A program made the position numbers and the translations under genes. This document shows positions 1-8,467 of a DNA stretch of 64,000 nt, piece after piece (the stretch's first letter is position 1; each line of letters starts with the position of its first letter). The notes beneath the pieces were generated by a model, which worked only from the letters and a program-made list of their open reading frames with translations, did no database searches and had not been told where the DNA came from. Location: contig NZ_JAQZAK010000016.1 of NCBI RefSeq assembly GCF_028737265.1, positions 1-64,000 of the forward strand. Direction: 5' to 3'. The DNA comes from Actinomycetospora callitridis (GTDB taxonomy: Bacteria; Actinomycetota; Actinomycetes; Mycobacteriales; Pseudonocardiaceae).

Positions 1-82
1 CTTCGGGGGCTTCGGGGGCTTCGGGGGCTTGGGGGGGTCCGGGGGGTCCGGCGGTTCCGGGGTGTCCGGCGGTTCCGGGGCG
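1..82. repeat. Short tandem repeats encoding the proline-rich tail
   Basis: Positions 1-36 hold four near-identical 9-base units (CTTCGGGGG, the last one degenerate), read on the minus strand as Pro-Pro-Lys. Positions 47-82 hold two nearly identical 18-base units starting TCCGGCGGTTCCGGGG. In-frame units of 9 and 18 bases can change copy number without breaking the reading frame. Confidence 0.8.
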
Positions 83-189
83 TCCGTCGTCGTGGCCACC
101 ACCGGGGCCTCGGGTGCGGTCAGGGCCTCCGACACGACGTCCTCCACCGCGACGCCGTTGGTCTGCTGCTTCTTCTTCCCCTTGGCCAT
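1..189 (-). CDS. Pro/Lys-rich hypothetical protein, N-terminal part
   Basis: The ATG start lies at 187-189 and the gene runs leftward off the window edge, so only the first 63 residues are visible. They begin with a basic stretch (MAKGKKKQQ), continue with a short acidic and Ala/Val-rich part, and from about residue 39 become a proline-rich tail of PEPPD, PDPP and then repeated PPK units. The tail is encoded by tandem DNA repeats. No signal peptide or domain is visible. Such tails are usually disordered linkers or surface-exposed regions; the function is unknown. Confidence 0.6.
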   Translation of the reverse strand, partial: MAKGKKKQQTNGVAVEDVVSEALTAPEAPVVATTTDAPEPPDTPEPPDPPDPPKPPKPPKPPK

Positions 190-228
190 CGTGCGACGCT
201 ACGCCCGAACGGGGGTGATCCGGGAGGG

Positions 229-903
229 TCAGGCGCCGACCGCGCGGGCCCAGGCGTCGGGGGACGCCACCGGCCGCCCGTGCAGGGCCACCACGAGCGC
301 CGGGCGCAACGCGGCGAGCCGGCGACGCGAGGCGTCCGCGACCGCCGGGTCGTCGTGGAGGCCACGGGGGAGCGGCAGCCAGCGCGGCGAGGTCGGGTCC
401 GAGGACACGTTCACCGGGCCGTCGCCGACGACGAGGACGCCGTCCGCGGCCCGCCACAGCGCGAGGGTGCCGGGGCTGTGGCCCGGCACGGCGAGCACCT
501 CGAAGCCCGCGACGCGGTCGCCCTCGACCAGCCGGCGGTCGACCGGCCGTCGTTCCCGGGCCAGCCCACCGAGCACGAGGCGCCCGGCCGCCCCGGAGTG
601 CGTGTCGATGCGGCCGCTCTCGAAGAGCGGGGCGTCGGCGGCACCCATCGCGAGCGGCGCGCCGGTCTGGCGGCACAGCCAGGCGCTCGCGCCGACGTGG
701 TCGCCGTGCGCGTGGGTGACGGCGTGCTCGACGATGTGACGACCGCGCAGCAGGGCGGCGAGCCGGCGCGCCGACCAGGGGAACCCGGCGTCGACGACGA
801 CGTCGCCGTCCGGACCCTCGAGCAGGACCGTCTGCAGGAGCTCCGCGGGGGCCAGGGCGCCGAGGTGCACTCCGTCGGTGATCTCCCGCAAGCGCGCTGC
901 CAT
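229..903 (-). CDS. Metallo-beta-lactamase fold hydrolase
   Basis: This 224-residue protein has the metal-binding motif THAHGDH at about residues 63-69 (His64, His66, Asp68, His69). Downstream it has GHSPGT near residue 141, GDG near 160 and a late His (LHGRP) near 207, together the usual five-motif pattern for a dinuclear metal site. The length is normal for a single-domain cytoplasmic member. The family includes glyoxalase II-like, quorum-quenching lactonase and other hydrolases, and the sequence does not decide between them. It lies downstream of the Dph6-like gene on the same strand, 12 bases away, so co-transcription is likely. Confidence 0.9.
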   Translation of the reverse strand: MAARLREITDGVHLGALAPAELLQTVLLEGPDGDVVVDAGFPWSARRLAALLRGRHIVEHAVTHAHGDHVGASAWLCRQTGAPLAMGAADAPLFESGRIDTHSGAAGRLVLGGLARERRPVDRRLVEGDRVAGFEVLAVPGHSPGTLALWRAADGVLVVGDGPVNVSSDPTSPRWLPLPRGLHDDPAVADASRRRLAALRPALVVALHGRPVASPDAWARAVGA

Positions 904-915
904 GCGGGGAGCCTG

Positions 916-1569
916 TCAGGTCCGGAGCACCGCGGTCACGAACCCGTCGCGCAGGGCGGTGCCGGTGACGGATACGGGGACGGGGTGCGCGAAGCCCGGT
1001 CCGTCGGTGACGAGGGTGTGGAACTCCCCGTTCTCGCCGCACGGGTCGACGTCCTCGGGCAGCGCGCGCAGCAGGTCGGCGTCCCACGTCCGCCCGGCGA
1101 GCTCCGCGGGCACCCGGTTGGGGTCGACACAGACCACGACCGCGCGCACCCCGCGGTCGAGCATCTCGCGGGCGAGCCCGTCCGTCGCGCGCTCCCAGAG
1201 CGGGAAGCGCGCGGTGAGCTCGGTCCCGGCGAGGGCCCGCTCGCGGAAGGCGCGGATGTCGGCGAGGAACAGGTCGCCGTACACGACCTCGCTCGCGCCC
1301 CGGCGTCGCAGCGCCGCCCACGACGCACCGGTGCGCTCCTCGTAGGCCTCGTCCGGGCACGGCGAGGGCGGCTCGACGGTCTCCAGGGGCAGCCCGAGCG
1401 CCGCCGCCTGCGCCTCGACGAGCGCCCGCGGGACGTAGCTCGCGGCGACCTCGCCGCCCGCGAGGACGGTGGTGTGGAGCCCGGCGATAGGGCCGCGCTC
1501 GCGGGTCACGGCGAGCGCGAGAGCGCCGTCCTTGCCGCCCGACCAGCTCACCCAGGTCGTCACGGTCAC
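916..1569 (-). CDS. Dph6-like ATP-binding protein (adenine nucleotide alpha hydrolase family)
   Basis: The protein has 217 residues. The N-terminal PP-loop SGGKDG (residues 10-15) is the ATP-binding signature of the diphthine-ammonia ligase / MJ0570 family. The C-terminal region keeps the family motif DPCGENGEFHT, and EVVYGDLFLADIR lies in the middle. Bacteria have no diphthamide, so in actinobacteria the substrate is unknown; an ATP-dependent amidation or ligation is inferred. The GTG at 1567-1569 is chosen because it overlaps the TGA of the upstream DUF1707 gene by four bases, a sign of translational coupling. Confidence 0.85.
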   Translation of the reverse strand: MTVTTWVSWSGGKDGALALAVTRERGPIAGLHTTVLAGGEVAASYVPRALVEAQAAALGLPLETVEPPSPCPDEAYEERTGASWAALRRRGASEVVYGDLFLADIRAFRERALAGTELTARFPLWERATDGLAREMLDRGVRAVVVCVDPNRVPAELAGRTWDADLLRALPEDVDPCGENGEFHTLVTDGPGFAHPVPVSVTGTALRDGFVTAVLRT

Positions 1570-2012
1570 CCGTCCCGGTCGCCACGCCCGTCGTCGGCAC
1601 GGCGGCTCTGGGCGAAGAGTGCGCCCCCGAGGGGGATGAGCAGGAAGAACACCCAGGAGTTCGCGATCGGCACGGTGAAGAAGAGGATCAACGCGATGAT
1701 CGGCAGCGCCCCGCTCACGGCCGGTCCCCACCGGGCGAGGGCGCTCGGGCCCCCGGGCCGGTTCGCCGGCGGGGTGCCCGTCCCCGGGGCCGCCACCGCG
1801 CCCGGCCCTCCGTGCGGGCGGGGCTCGGGCAGGTCGGCGAAGAGGGGCTCCAGGTCGGCCGCGGTGCGAGCCTCGGTGACCTTCGCGCTGCGCTCGCCGT
1901 ACTCCTCGGGGTCGAGTCGCCCCGCTTCCAGGTGCGTGCCGAGATCCGCCATGGCGGCCTCGCGCTCGGCCGTGCCGATGCGGGGCGAGGGGTTCGGGAC
2001 CGGCTCGGTCAT
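1566..2012 (-). CDS. DUF1707 domain membrane protein
   Basis: The N-terminal 50 residues hold the DUF1707 (SHOCT-like) domain: IGTAEREAAMADLGTHLEAG, then LDPEEYGERSAKVTEARTAADL and a closing LPEP. A Gly/Pro-rich linker follows, then two adjacent membrane segments (about SGALPIIALILFF and SWVFFLLIPLGG) and a short basic tail. DUF1707 proteins are common in actinobacteria, where a small soluble domain is tethered to the membrane; the role is unknown. The start is taken as the ATG ending at 2012 (MTEPVP); another in-frame ATG at 2024 would add four residues. The gene is translationally coupled to the Dph6-like gene. Confidence 0.85.
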   Translation of the reverse strand: MTEPVPNPSPRIGTAEREAAMADLGTHLEAGRLDPEEYGERSAKVTEARTAADLEPLFADLPEPRPHGGPGAVAAPGTGTPPANRPGGPSALARWGPAVSGALPIIALILFFTVPIANSWVFFLLIPLGGALFAQSRRADDGRGDRDG

Positions 2013-2061
2013 GGTCGACAGCATGGCACCGGCGAGGTGTCGTCGGCGCTACCGTCACCGC

Positions 2062-2490
2062 GTGCGGACCGGACTGTCCCCCCGGCTCGCGGCGGTCGTG
2101 GACGCGCTGCCGCTCGCGCCGGGGATGCGGGTGCTGGAGATCGGGTGCGGGCCCGGCGCCGCCGCCCGCGCCGTCGCCGCCCGGGTCGACCGCGAGGTCG
2201 ACCCCGGTTTCGTCCTGGCGACCGACCGGTCCGCCACCGCGGTCCGTCAGGCCCGCGAGGGCGCCGCGGCCGAGATCGCCGCCGGCCGGATGGGTGTGCG
2301 GCAGGTCGCGGTGGAGGACCTGGTGCTGGAGGACGGCGAGGAGCCGTTCGACCTCGCCTTCGCGGTGCGGGTCGGCGTGCTCGACGGCCGGCACCCCGCG
2401 CACCACGGCCGGGCCCTCGCCGCGGTCGCGGCGGCGCTGCGCCCGGGCGGGCGGTTCGTCGTCGACGGCCGCGAGGTCGCCCTGCCCTGA
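2062..2490 (+). CDS. Small class I SAM-dependent methyltransferase
   Basis: This 142-residue protein has methyltransferase motif I VLEIGCGPGAAARAVA at about residues 22-37, the acidic residue after strand 2 in VLATDRS, a motif II region (EPFDLAFAVRVGVLDG) and motif III LRPGGRFVVDG near the C terminus. It is short for the family and lacks a substrate-recognition domain, so the substrate cannot be guessed. GTG at 2062 is taken as the start; an in-frame ATG at 2011 would add an Arg-rich leader that looks non-coding. It is divergent from the DUF1707 gene. Confidence 0.75.
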   Translation: MRTGLSPRLAAVVDALPLAPGMRVLEIGCGPGAAARAVAARVDREVDPGFVLATDRSATAVRQAREGAAAEIAAGRMGVRQVAVEDLVLEDGEEPFDLAFAVRVGVLDGRHPAHHGRALAAVAAALRPGGRFVVDGREVALP

Positions 2491-2497
2491 GGCACGG

Positions 2498-2842
2498 TCA
2501 GCCCGGGACGAGCGCCAGCGCCACCGCGTAGGAGGCGGTGCCCGTCGCCATGCTGAGCAGGGCGTTCCGGCGCCAGAGGTGGACGGCGACGGTGACCGCG
2601 ACCGGCACGAGCTCGCGCACCCCCACCAGCGCGCTGTCGAGGGGGACGTCGCTCAGCAGGTGCACCACCAGGATGATCATGATCCCGGCGGGTAGGTGGC
2701 GGGCGAGGTCCGCGACCAGGGCCGAGGAGCGCAGCGTCGCCGACATCGCGAACGGCGCGGCGCGCAGCGCGACGGTGATCGCGGCCGCGACCGCGACGAC
2801 CGCGACGAGGTGGCCCGTGCCCGGGTCGCCGGTGTCAGGCAC
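2498..2842 (-). CDS. azlD: AzlD-family branched-chain amino acid exporter, small subunit
   Basis: This 114-residue protein is almost wholly hydrophobic, with about four membrane segments and the AzlD pattern (an ALRAAPF motif near residue 26, a central LPAGIMIILVVHLL helix). With AzlC it forms a two-component exporter of branched-chain amino acids or analogues in the cytoplasmic membrane. The gene overlaps the end of azlC by eight bases, so the two are translated together. Confidence 0.88.
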   Translation of the reverse strand: MPDTGDPGTGHLVAVVAVAAAITVALRAAPFAMSATLRSSALVADLARHLPAGIMIILVVHLLSDVPLDSALVGVRELVPVAVTVAVHLWRRNALLSMATGTASYAVALALVPG

Positions 2843-3524
2843 GAGCGGCTTCGCGCGCGGCCGAGAACCGGTGCCGGACCAGCAGCAACGCCACGAAGAG
2901 CCCCATCGCGACCAGCAGCATCTCGCCGGGCGCCACGAGCTGGGCGACCAACGCGCACGCCACGGCGAGCAGGGGCCCGGTGGCCTCGCGCCCGGCGACG
3001 GTGGCCTCGGTGGCGAGCACGACGAACAGCGCGGTGAAGACGAACTCGAGCGCGGGCAGGTGCAGGCCGAACCCGCTGCCGGCCAGGGCGCCGACCGTGC
3101 CGCCCCCCACCCAGCACGCCTGCATCAGCGCCTGGCCGGTCAGGATCCGCGGTCCCGACAGCGAGGTGGCGGGAGGGGCCGTGTAGATCGCGTACGCCTC
3201 GTCGGTGAGCGCGAGGACGCCGTAGACGCGGCCCGTCCGGCTGCGGATCCGGTGCAGCGGGAACGACAGGCCGTAGAAGGCGTGCCGCCCGTTGACCAGC
3301 AACGTCGTGAGGGCGATCGCGGCCAGCGGGGTGCCGGCCACCGCGAGGGCGACCAGCAGGAACTCCAGCGAGCCGGCGAACACCACCACGCTGAAGACCG
3401 GCGCCCACCACCAGTCGAGTCCCGAGCCGACGACGAGCAGCCCGAAGCTCGTGCCCAGCACGCCCATGCCCGGGCCCACAGCGGCGACGTCCCGCAGCGC
3501 GTCCCGGAGGTCGACCTGTCTCAT
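2835..3524 (-). CDS. azlC: AzlC-family branched-chain amino acid exporter, large subunit
   Basis: This 229-residue permease has several membrane helices and the AzlC hallmarks FAGSLEFLLVALAVAG and VNGRHAFYGLSF (residues about 50-88), followed by LTDEAYAIY. Proteins of this length and pattern are the large partner of AzlD and export branched-chain amino acids or toxic analogues. It is transcribed divergently from an Lrp/AsnC regulator 80 bases away, the classic arrangement for azlCD; control by that regulator is inferred from position. Confidence 0.92.
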   Translation of the reverse strand: MRQVDLRDALRDVAAVGPGMGVLGTSFGLLVVGSGLDWWWAPVFSVVVFAGSLEFLLVALAVAGTPLAAIALTTLLVNGRHAFYGLSFPLHRIRSRTGRVYGVLALTDEAYAIYTAPPATSLSGPRILTGQALMQACWVGGGTVGALAGSGFGLHLPALEFVFTALFVVLATEATVAGREATGPLLAVACALVAQLVAPGEMLLVAMGLFVALLLVRHRFSAAREAARA

Positions 3525-3604
3525 GGGGCAACGTTAGGACGAATGCCGCGCCACCCGATGGCGAAGTGGATGCGCACTCGTCGCAACCCCGGCATCATCA
3601 GTGC

Positions 3605-4036
3605 GTGGACGAGATCGATCGCGCAATCCTCGACGAGCTGCGCCGGGACGGCCGTATCCCGAACGTCGACCTGGCCGAACGCGTCGGGCTCACGCCGGCG
3701 CCGTGCCTGCGCCGGGTGCGGCGGCTCGAGGACGACGGCATCATCATCGGCTACCGCACCGAGATCGACCCCGTGGTCGAGGGCCGCGGGTTCGAGGTGC
3801 TCGTCAACATCGACCTCGTCAGCAAGCACCGCGACGACTTCCTCGCCTTCGAGGAGGAGGTGTCGGCGTTCGACGAGGTGGTCGAGCTCCGCCGCATGTT
3901 CGGCCTGCCCGACTACTTCGTGCGCGTCGCCACCCGCGACCTCGAGTCCTACGAGGCGTTCGTGGTCGACCGCCTCGCCCGCACTCCCGGACTGGCGCGG
4001 ATCGACTCGCACCTCACTCTGAAGAAGATCAAGTAG
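3605..4036 (+). CDS. Lrp/AsnC family transcriptional regulator
   Basis: The protein has 144 residues. The N-terminal winged helix-turn-helix (DEIDRAILDELRRDGRI, then VDLAERVGLTPAPCLRRVRRLE) is followed by a C-terminal RAM effector domain (VLVNIDL through GLARIDSHL). GTG at 3605 puts the helix-turn-helix at the very N terminus as in Lrp. It sits back-to-back with azlCD and probably senses an amino acid and controls that exporter, as Lrp-type proteins do at azl loci in other bacteria. Its 3' end overlaps the convergent GH13 gene by eight bases. Confidence 0.93.
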   Translation: MDEIDRAILDELRRDGRIPNVDLAERVGLTPAPCLRRVRRLEDDGIIIGYRTEIDPVVEGRGFEVLVNIDLVSKHRDDFLAFEEEVSAFDEVVELRRMFGLPDYFVRVATRDLESYEAFVVDRLARTPGLARIDSHLTLKKIK

Positions 4037-6284
4037 CGGGCGGCGGCTGCACCAGCATCGCGACACCCTGGTGGGGGTTGAGGTCGATCACCACCGCGTG
4101 CAGGTCGTCGACGACGCCCACGGCCTCCTGCGTGAACATGTCGATCACGGTGCCGCCGGGAGGCAGCACCGTCGAGCGCACGGTGGCGGGCACGGGCTCG
4201 GCGCCGAAGTTCAGGATCGTGAGCGCGTGGCGGGGGTGCTCTCCGGCGTCGAGGGCGTGCACCAGCACGAGGACGCTGCGATGGCTGACGTCGGGGACGT
4301 CCACCTGACGGCTGGTGGCGATGCCGTAGTGCTTGCGCACCCCGAGGATCGCCTGGAGCTGGCGCAGGAAGCTCGCCTCGTCGGCGAGCTGGTCGGGCAC
4401 CGAGCCGTAGAGGCTGCGCCCGCGCGGCATGCCCTCGGCGGAGCGGGTCGCGTCGGGGTTGTGGCCCATGAGGTCGTGCGCGGCCCGGTGGATCCAGCGG
4501 GTGTCGCCCTCGGCGAGCAGGTCGGAGACCTGCTCGGGCGGCAGCGTGAGCATGCCGCAGAGGTCCCAGCCGGAGAGGGCGAAGACGCCGGGCTGCATCG
4601 CGTTGTACATCGCGAGCAGCAGGTGCACGCGGCGGATGTCGACGACGTCGGCGTCGGTGATGTCGTCGAGGCGCCGGATGCCGAGGGCGGCGGCGATCAC
4701 CGTGGCCGAGGTGGAGGCGATCCCGTTGGTGGTGAACACCAGGTTGTAGGGAGCGTTCTCGCCGGCGAGCGCGGACGCGAGCTCGCGGCGCACCGTGTCG
4801 CCGATCTCGGCGCCGGTGGCGGGCTCGCCGCGGAAGGTGAAGACGTCGTCGCGGTGCCCGGTGGACCAGTGGACCAGCTCGTAGGTCATCTCGTCGTGGT
4901 TCTGCAGGGCGTGCACGAGCGAGGCCGGGTCGATGCCCGTCTCCAGGCTCGTGCGCAGGCACAGCCGCAGGAAGTCGGTGTCGCCGGTGGCCAGCGCGTG
5001 GTGGTAGGCGGGCCGGGTGACGAAGTCGTAGGACAGGTCCGCGCCGGCCTCGCCGACCTCGCGGATGTCGTCCATCGTCAGGTTCAGCTCCTGGAAGGTG
5101 AACCCGCCGACCTTGCGGACCATGCTGGCGATGAGGTGGTTGGCGGCCTCGGACAGCGGGTGGCCCTCCGACCAGGCCGGGCCCTCCGCCGCGCTCTTCT
5201 CGATGCCGAGGAACCCGTTGGCGTCGAGGCGCAGGGCCCCCGACCCGAGGTCGGCCAGGGAGTGCAGCGCGTCGCCGATCGTCAGGCGCATGCCCGCGAA
5301 CGACGGGTCGAGCCAGTTGATCGAGGGCTGGCCCTCCTTGAAGTAGTGCAGGTACACCCAGCGGCGCTCGATGCCGTCGACGCCGGCCACCGCAGCCGTC
5401 GCGCTCCAGTTGGTCTCCTTGACCCCGGGCGCGTGGAAGATGACGCGCTGCAGGCGCCCGATGATGTAGCCGGCCTTCTCCAGGCGCTCCTCGGTGGCGG
5501 CGTCGAGGTTGATCGAGTCGCGGCCGGCCGGGACGTCGGGAAGGTAGTGCCAGTCGTCGGGCTCGATCTCGACCATGTGGTAGATGCCCGGGTAGTCGGC
5601 GAAGCCCATCTCGGCGAGCCGGAAGTCCGCGCCCTTGCCGGTGTGGCCGGGCACGACGTCGTCGATGATCGTGCCGCCGTAGAACGTCGCCATCCCGCAC
5701 ATCGCCCGGAACTCCTGCTCGGAGCCGAACGCGGGGTCGATGACCGTGGAGATGCGGTCGAAGTGCCCGTCGACGCTGGGCGTGTGCCCCCAGCCGGAGA
5801 TGCCGCCCGCGCGCTTGACGGGGCCGGTGTGCACGGCCTCGATGCCGATGTCGGCGAACGACGACCAGAGCTCCTCCTCGCCGAGCGCGGCGAGGAACGA
5901 CTGACCGGGGCGGGTGATCAGCGACAGCGGGTACGCGGTGAACCACACCGACGCGGTGTCGACGGCCAGGCGCGGGTCGGGGTCGGCGTAGGGGTTCTGC
6001 CACATCGAGCCCTGGCCGGAGAACTGGCGGGCGATCGTGTTGGCGTCGGCCAGCATCGACTCCGAGAGCAGCCACGAGACGTACGTCGGGTTGGTGCCCA
6101 CCGGCTCGCCGTCGCGCGCGCTGGACCGGCGCTCGAAGGGAGAGCGGACCCGGGCCCGGTGACGCAGCGCCCGTGGGCGCGCGGGGTGGAGGTGCTCCGC
6201 GTACGTGATCTCACCGGGTTCGTGGACCACCTCGTCGTCGGTCGACGGATCGTCCGCATCGTCGGCCCGGGCGTCCACACGCAC
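4029..6284 (-). CDS. GH13-family glycosidase/glucosyltransferase, trehalose synthase-like
   Basis: This 751-residue protein has GH13 (alpha-amylase) catalytic motifs: region II LRLDANGFLG near residue 350 (nucleophile Asp), region III FTFQELNL near 398 (acid/base Glu) and region IV LQNHDEMT near 460 (transition-state Asp). Region I appears as DDVVPGHTG near residue 205. The order resembles maltose/trehalose glucosyltransferases, but the protein is longer than TreS (about 570-600 residues) and has a unique N-terminal 70 residues and a conserved-looking stretch SGQGSMWQNPYADP. The C-terminal 100 residues form a beta domain as in amylases. The exact substrate is unknown. No other trehalose or glycogen gene is nearby. 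An ATG start at 6284 is used; later starts are possible. Confidence 0.8.
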   Translation of the reverse strand: MRVDARADDADDPSTDDEVVHEPGEITYAEHLHPARPRALRHRARVRSPFERRSSARDGEPVGTNPTYVSWLLSESMLADANTIARQFSGQGSMWQNPYADPDPRLAVDTASVWFTAYPLSLITRPGQSFLAALGEEELWSSFADIGIEAVHTGPVKRAGGISGWGHTPSVDGHFDRISTVIDPAFGSEQEFRAMCGMATFYGGTIIDDVVPGHTGKGADFRLAEMGFADYPGIYHMVEIEPDDWHYLPDVPAGRDSINLDAATEERLEKAGYIIGRLQRVIFHAPGVKETNWSATAAVAGVDGIERRWVYLHYFKEGQPSINWLDPSFAGMRLTIGDALHSLADLGSGALRLDANGFLGIEKSAAEGPAWSEGHPLSEAANHLIASMVRKVGGFTFQELNLTMDDIREVGEAGADLSYDFVTRPAYHHALATGDTDFLRLCLRTSLETGIDPASLVHALQNHDEMTYELVHWSTGHRDDVFTFRGEPATGAEIGDTVRRELASALAGENAPYNLVFTTNGIASTSATVIAAALGIRRLDDITDADVVDIRRVHLLLAMYNAMQPGVFALSGWDLCGMLTLPPEQVSDLLAEGDTRWIHRAAHDLMGHNPDATRSAEGMPRGRSLYGSVPDQLADEASFLRQLQAILGVRKHYGIATSRQVDVPDVSHRSVLVLVHALDAGEHPRHALTILNFGAEPVPATVRSTVLPPGGTVIDMFTQEAVGVVDDLHAVVIDLNPHQGVAMLVQPPPAT

Positions 6285-6415
6285 TCCTTCTCCACCGCGT
6301 CCAGCAGGACAGGCCGACCATCGTCACACGAGGCGGGCGCGCCACCGACGAGGGCTCGCTGTCCGCCGCGCTCCCGTCCGTGTCACGCAGGTGCCAGGTG
6401 GGTGCCGGGCGGCCG

Positions 6416-8392
6416 TCAGGCCATCGCGGCGCCGTCGGGCACCTCGTCGATCAGGTCGGAGAGGCCGGTGAGGTCGAGGACCCGACCGGCCACGCTGCCC
6501 CGACCCGCGCGCAGTCGCAGGCCCGGGAGCGCCCCGCGGAGCTCGTGGACCGCCTGTACGGCGGAGCTGGAGAACACGGTGACGGCGTCGAGGTCGACGG
6601 TGAGCCCGCGGGCGCCGCCGCGGGCGGTGGCGAGCAGCCCGTGGCGGAAGCGCTCCACGGTCCCGGTGTCGATCGGCCCGGCCACGGCGAGCACGCCGGG
6701 CTCCGGCTCCGTGGTGGTGAGCTCGCGGTCGACGCCGCGCAGGCCCGAGACCGCGGCCTCGTCGTCGTAGCTGCCCACGGAGACCTCGCGGTGCACCGGC
6801 GCCACCATCGTCACCGTCGTGCCGGTGGGTCCGGCCGCGACGTCCACGTGCTCGACGAGCCCCCGCATCATCATCAGGCCGCGCCCGCGACCGCCCGGGT
6901 CGTCGGGCGCCGGGAGCCAGCGCCCCGTATCGGCCACCGTCACGTGCATCCGGCCCTCGTCGTCGAGCACCGCCCGGACGCGGGCGCCCACGCCGTCGGC
7001 GGGCGGCTCCGGGTAGGCGTGCTCGATGGCGTTGGTGACGGCCTCGCCCACCGCGTGGACCAGCGCCATCGCGTCGTCCTCGCCGACGCCGGCGTGCTCG
7101 AGCCAGGCCCCCACCGCGCGGCGCATCCGTCCGAGGCGACGGGGGTCGGGGGCGACCTCGAGCGTGAGCGGGGCCAGCGGTTCGGCCGTGCGCTGCACGG
7201 CGAGCAGGGTGGCGTCGTCGGTGTGGCCGCCGCCGGTCCAGCCCATCCGCTCGACGGTGAGCGCGGCGATCCGGTCGACCTGCGCGGTGGGCACGGTCGC
7301 GTCGTCCTCGACGGCCTCGTGGCCGGCCGCCACCGCGGTGCGGGCGAGGGCCTCGAGGCTGTCGTCGAGCGTGCGCCCCGGCCGCTCGACGAGGCCGTCG
7401 GTGTAGAGGACGAGGACGTCGTCGGGCCCGAGCCGGTCGGACGTCACCCGCGGTGCCCCGGCACCGGTCCCGAGCGGTGCCCCGGCGGCCACCTCGACCC
7501 AGCGCGGGGTGCCGTCCGCGCGGACCACCAGCGGTGGCGGGTGCGCGGCGGCGGCCACCTCGAGGTCCCCGGTGCGCGGGTCGAGGACGGCGACGCACAC
7601 GGTGGTCGCGCGGGTGGCGCGCTCGCGGCCCGCGAACCGGTCGAGCTCGGCGAGGGTGCCCAGGACGTCCCGGCCCCCGGCCAGCGCGTTCGCCCCGACG
7701 GCCCGCAGCCGGCCCATGGCCGCCGACGCCGCGGCGCCGTGGCCGACGACGTCGCCGACCACGACCGCCACCCGCCCGTCGGACAGCGGCACCGCGTCGA
7801 ACCAGTCGCCGCCCGCGGCGAGCTCCCGCCCGGCCACCACGTACCGCGCCGCCAGGCGGACCTGCGGCAGCACGGGCAGCCCGGCCGGCAGCAGCGAGCG
7901 CTGCAGGGTCAGCACGACGTCCTGCGCGGCCTGCCGGCGCTGCTCGGACTCCGCGGCCGAGAGCTCGGCCTGCCGCCGGCGCAGCACCTCGTCGGTGACC
8001 CGCGCGATGTGCACCGTCATGCCCCGCATCGACCCGTCCGGGTGGTGGGTGGGGACGAACGTGTACGAGTACCAGTCCTCCTCGAGGCGGCCGTCGCCGT
8101 CGCGGTCGACGAGGATGCGCCGCTCGTCGCCGATCACCGGCTCGCCGCGTGCCCAGACCTCGTCGAGGGTCTCGAACACCTGCTGGCCGTCGAGCTCCGG
8201 CGCGACCTCGCGGATCGGCCGCCCGACGATCCCGGGGCGGAAGCCCATGCTCGCGCGGGCGAGGCGGTTCGCGGCGACGACGCGGTGCTCGGGGCCCTCG
8301 AACGCCCACAGCACGGCGGGGATGTCCTCGAAGGCGGCGACGACGTCGTCGGGGGTGCCCGCCGGTTGCTCGACGGGATCGTCCGCGGCCAT
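6416..8392 (-). CDS. PAS-SpoIIE phosphatase-HATPase-STAS partner-switching protein
   Basis: This 658-residue protein carries four modules. There is an N-terminal PAS domain (AFEDIPAVLWAFEG to about residue 130) and a PP2C/SpoIIE phosphatase (LPQVRLAARYVVAG, GGDWFDAVPL, VGDVVGHG, DDVLVLYTDGLVE, DDATLLAV; about 165-385). A GHKL ATPase of the RsbW type follows (EAVTNAIEHAY, VADTGRW, GRGLMMMRGLVEHVDV; about 400-520), then a C-terminal STAS domain (VDLDAVTVFSSSAVQAV; about 560-650). In Bacillus these are separate proteins controlling a stress sigma factor; here one chain holds them all. The ATG giving MAADDP is chosen; an alternative start lies 12 codons upstream. Confidence 0.92.
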   Translation of the reverse strand: MAADDPVEQPAGTPDDVVAAFEDIPAVLWAFEGPEHRVVAANRLARASMGFRPGIVGRPIREVAPELDGQQVFETLDEVWARGEPVIGDERRILVDRDGDGRLEEDWYSYTFVPTHHPDGSMRGMTVHIARVTDEVLRRRQAELSAAESEQRRQAAQDVVLTLQRSLLPAGLPVLPQVRLAARYVVAGRELAAGGDWFDAVPLSDGRVAVVVGDVVGHGAAASAAMGRLRAVGANALAGGRDVLGTLAELDRFAGRERATRATTVCVAVLDPRTGDLEVAAAAHPPPLVVRADGTPRWVEVAAGAPLGTGAGAPRVTSDRLGPDDVLVLYTDGLVERPGRTLDDSLEALARTAVAAGHEAVEDDATVPTAQVDRIAALTVERMGWTGGGHTDDATLLAVQRTAEPLAPLTLEVAPDPRRLGRMRRAVGAWLEHAGVGEDDAMALVHAVGEAVTNAIEHAYPEPPADGVGARVRAVLDDEGRMHVTVADTGRWLPAPDDPGGRGRGLMMMRGLVEHVDVAAGPTGTTVTMVAPVHREVSVGSYDDEAAVSGLRGVDRELTTTEPEPGVLAVAGPIDTGTVERFRHGLLATARGGARGLTVDLDAVTVFSSSAVQAVHELRGALPGLRLRAGRGSVAGRVLDLTGLSDLIDEVPDGAAMA

Positions 8393-8467
8393 GCGCCCAT
8401 GGTTCTCCGGCCCGATCCGGCGCCACACGTCGGGTCCCTCCCCCGATCCGGGTGGCCCGACCAGTTC

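Noticed and set aside
280..2490. A 736-codon open frame on the plus strand
   Set aside because: It is antisense to the metallo-beta-lactamase, Dph6-like and DUF1707 genes and its translation is Arg/Gly/Ala-rich without domains. Only its last part (2062-2490) is a real methyltransferase gene.
4071..6770. An 899-codon open frame antisense to the GH13 gene
   Set aside because: High GC leaves few stops in shadow frames. The translation is Val/Gly/Arg/His-rich and has no domain, while the minus strand has clear GH13 motifs.
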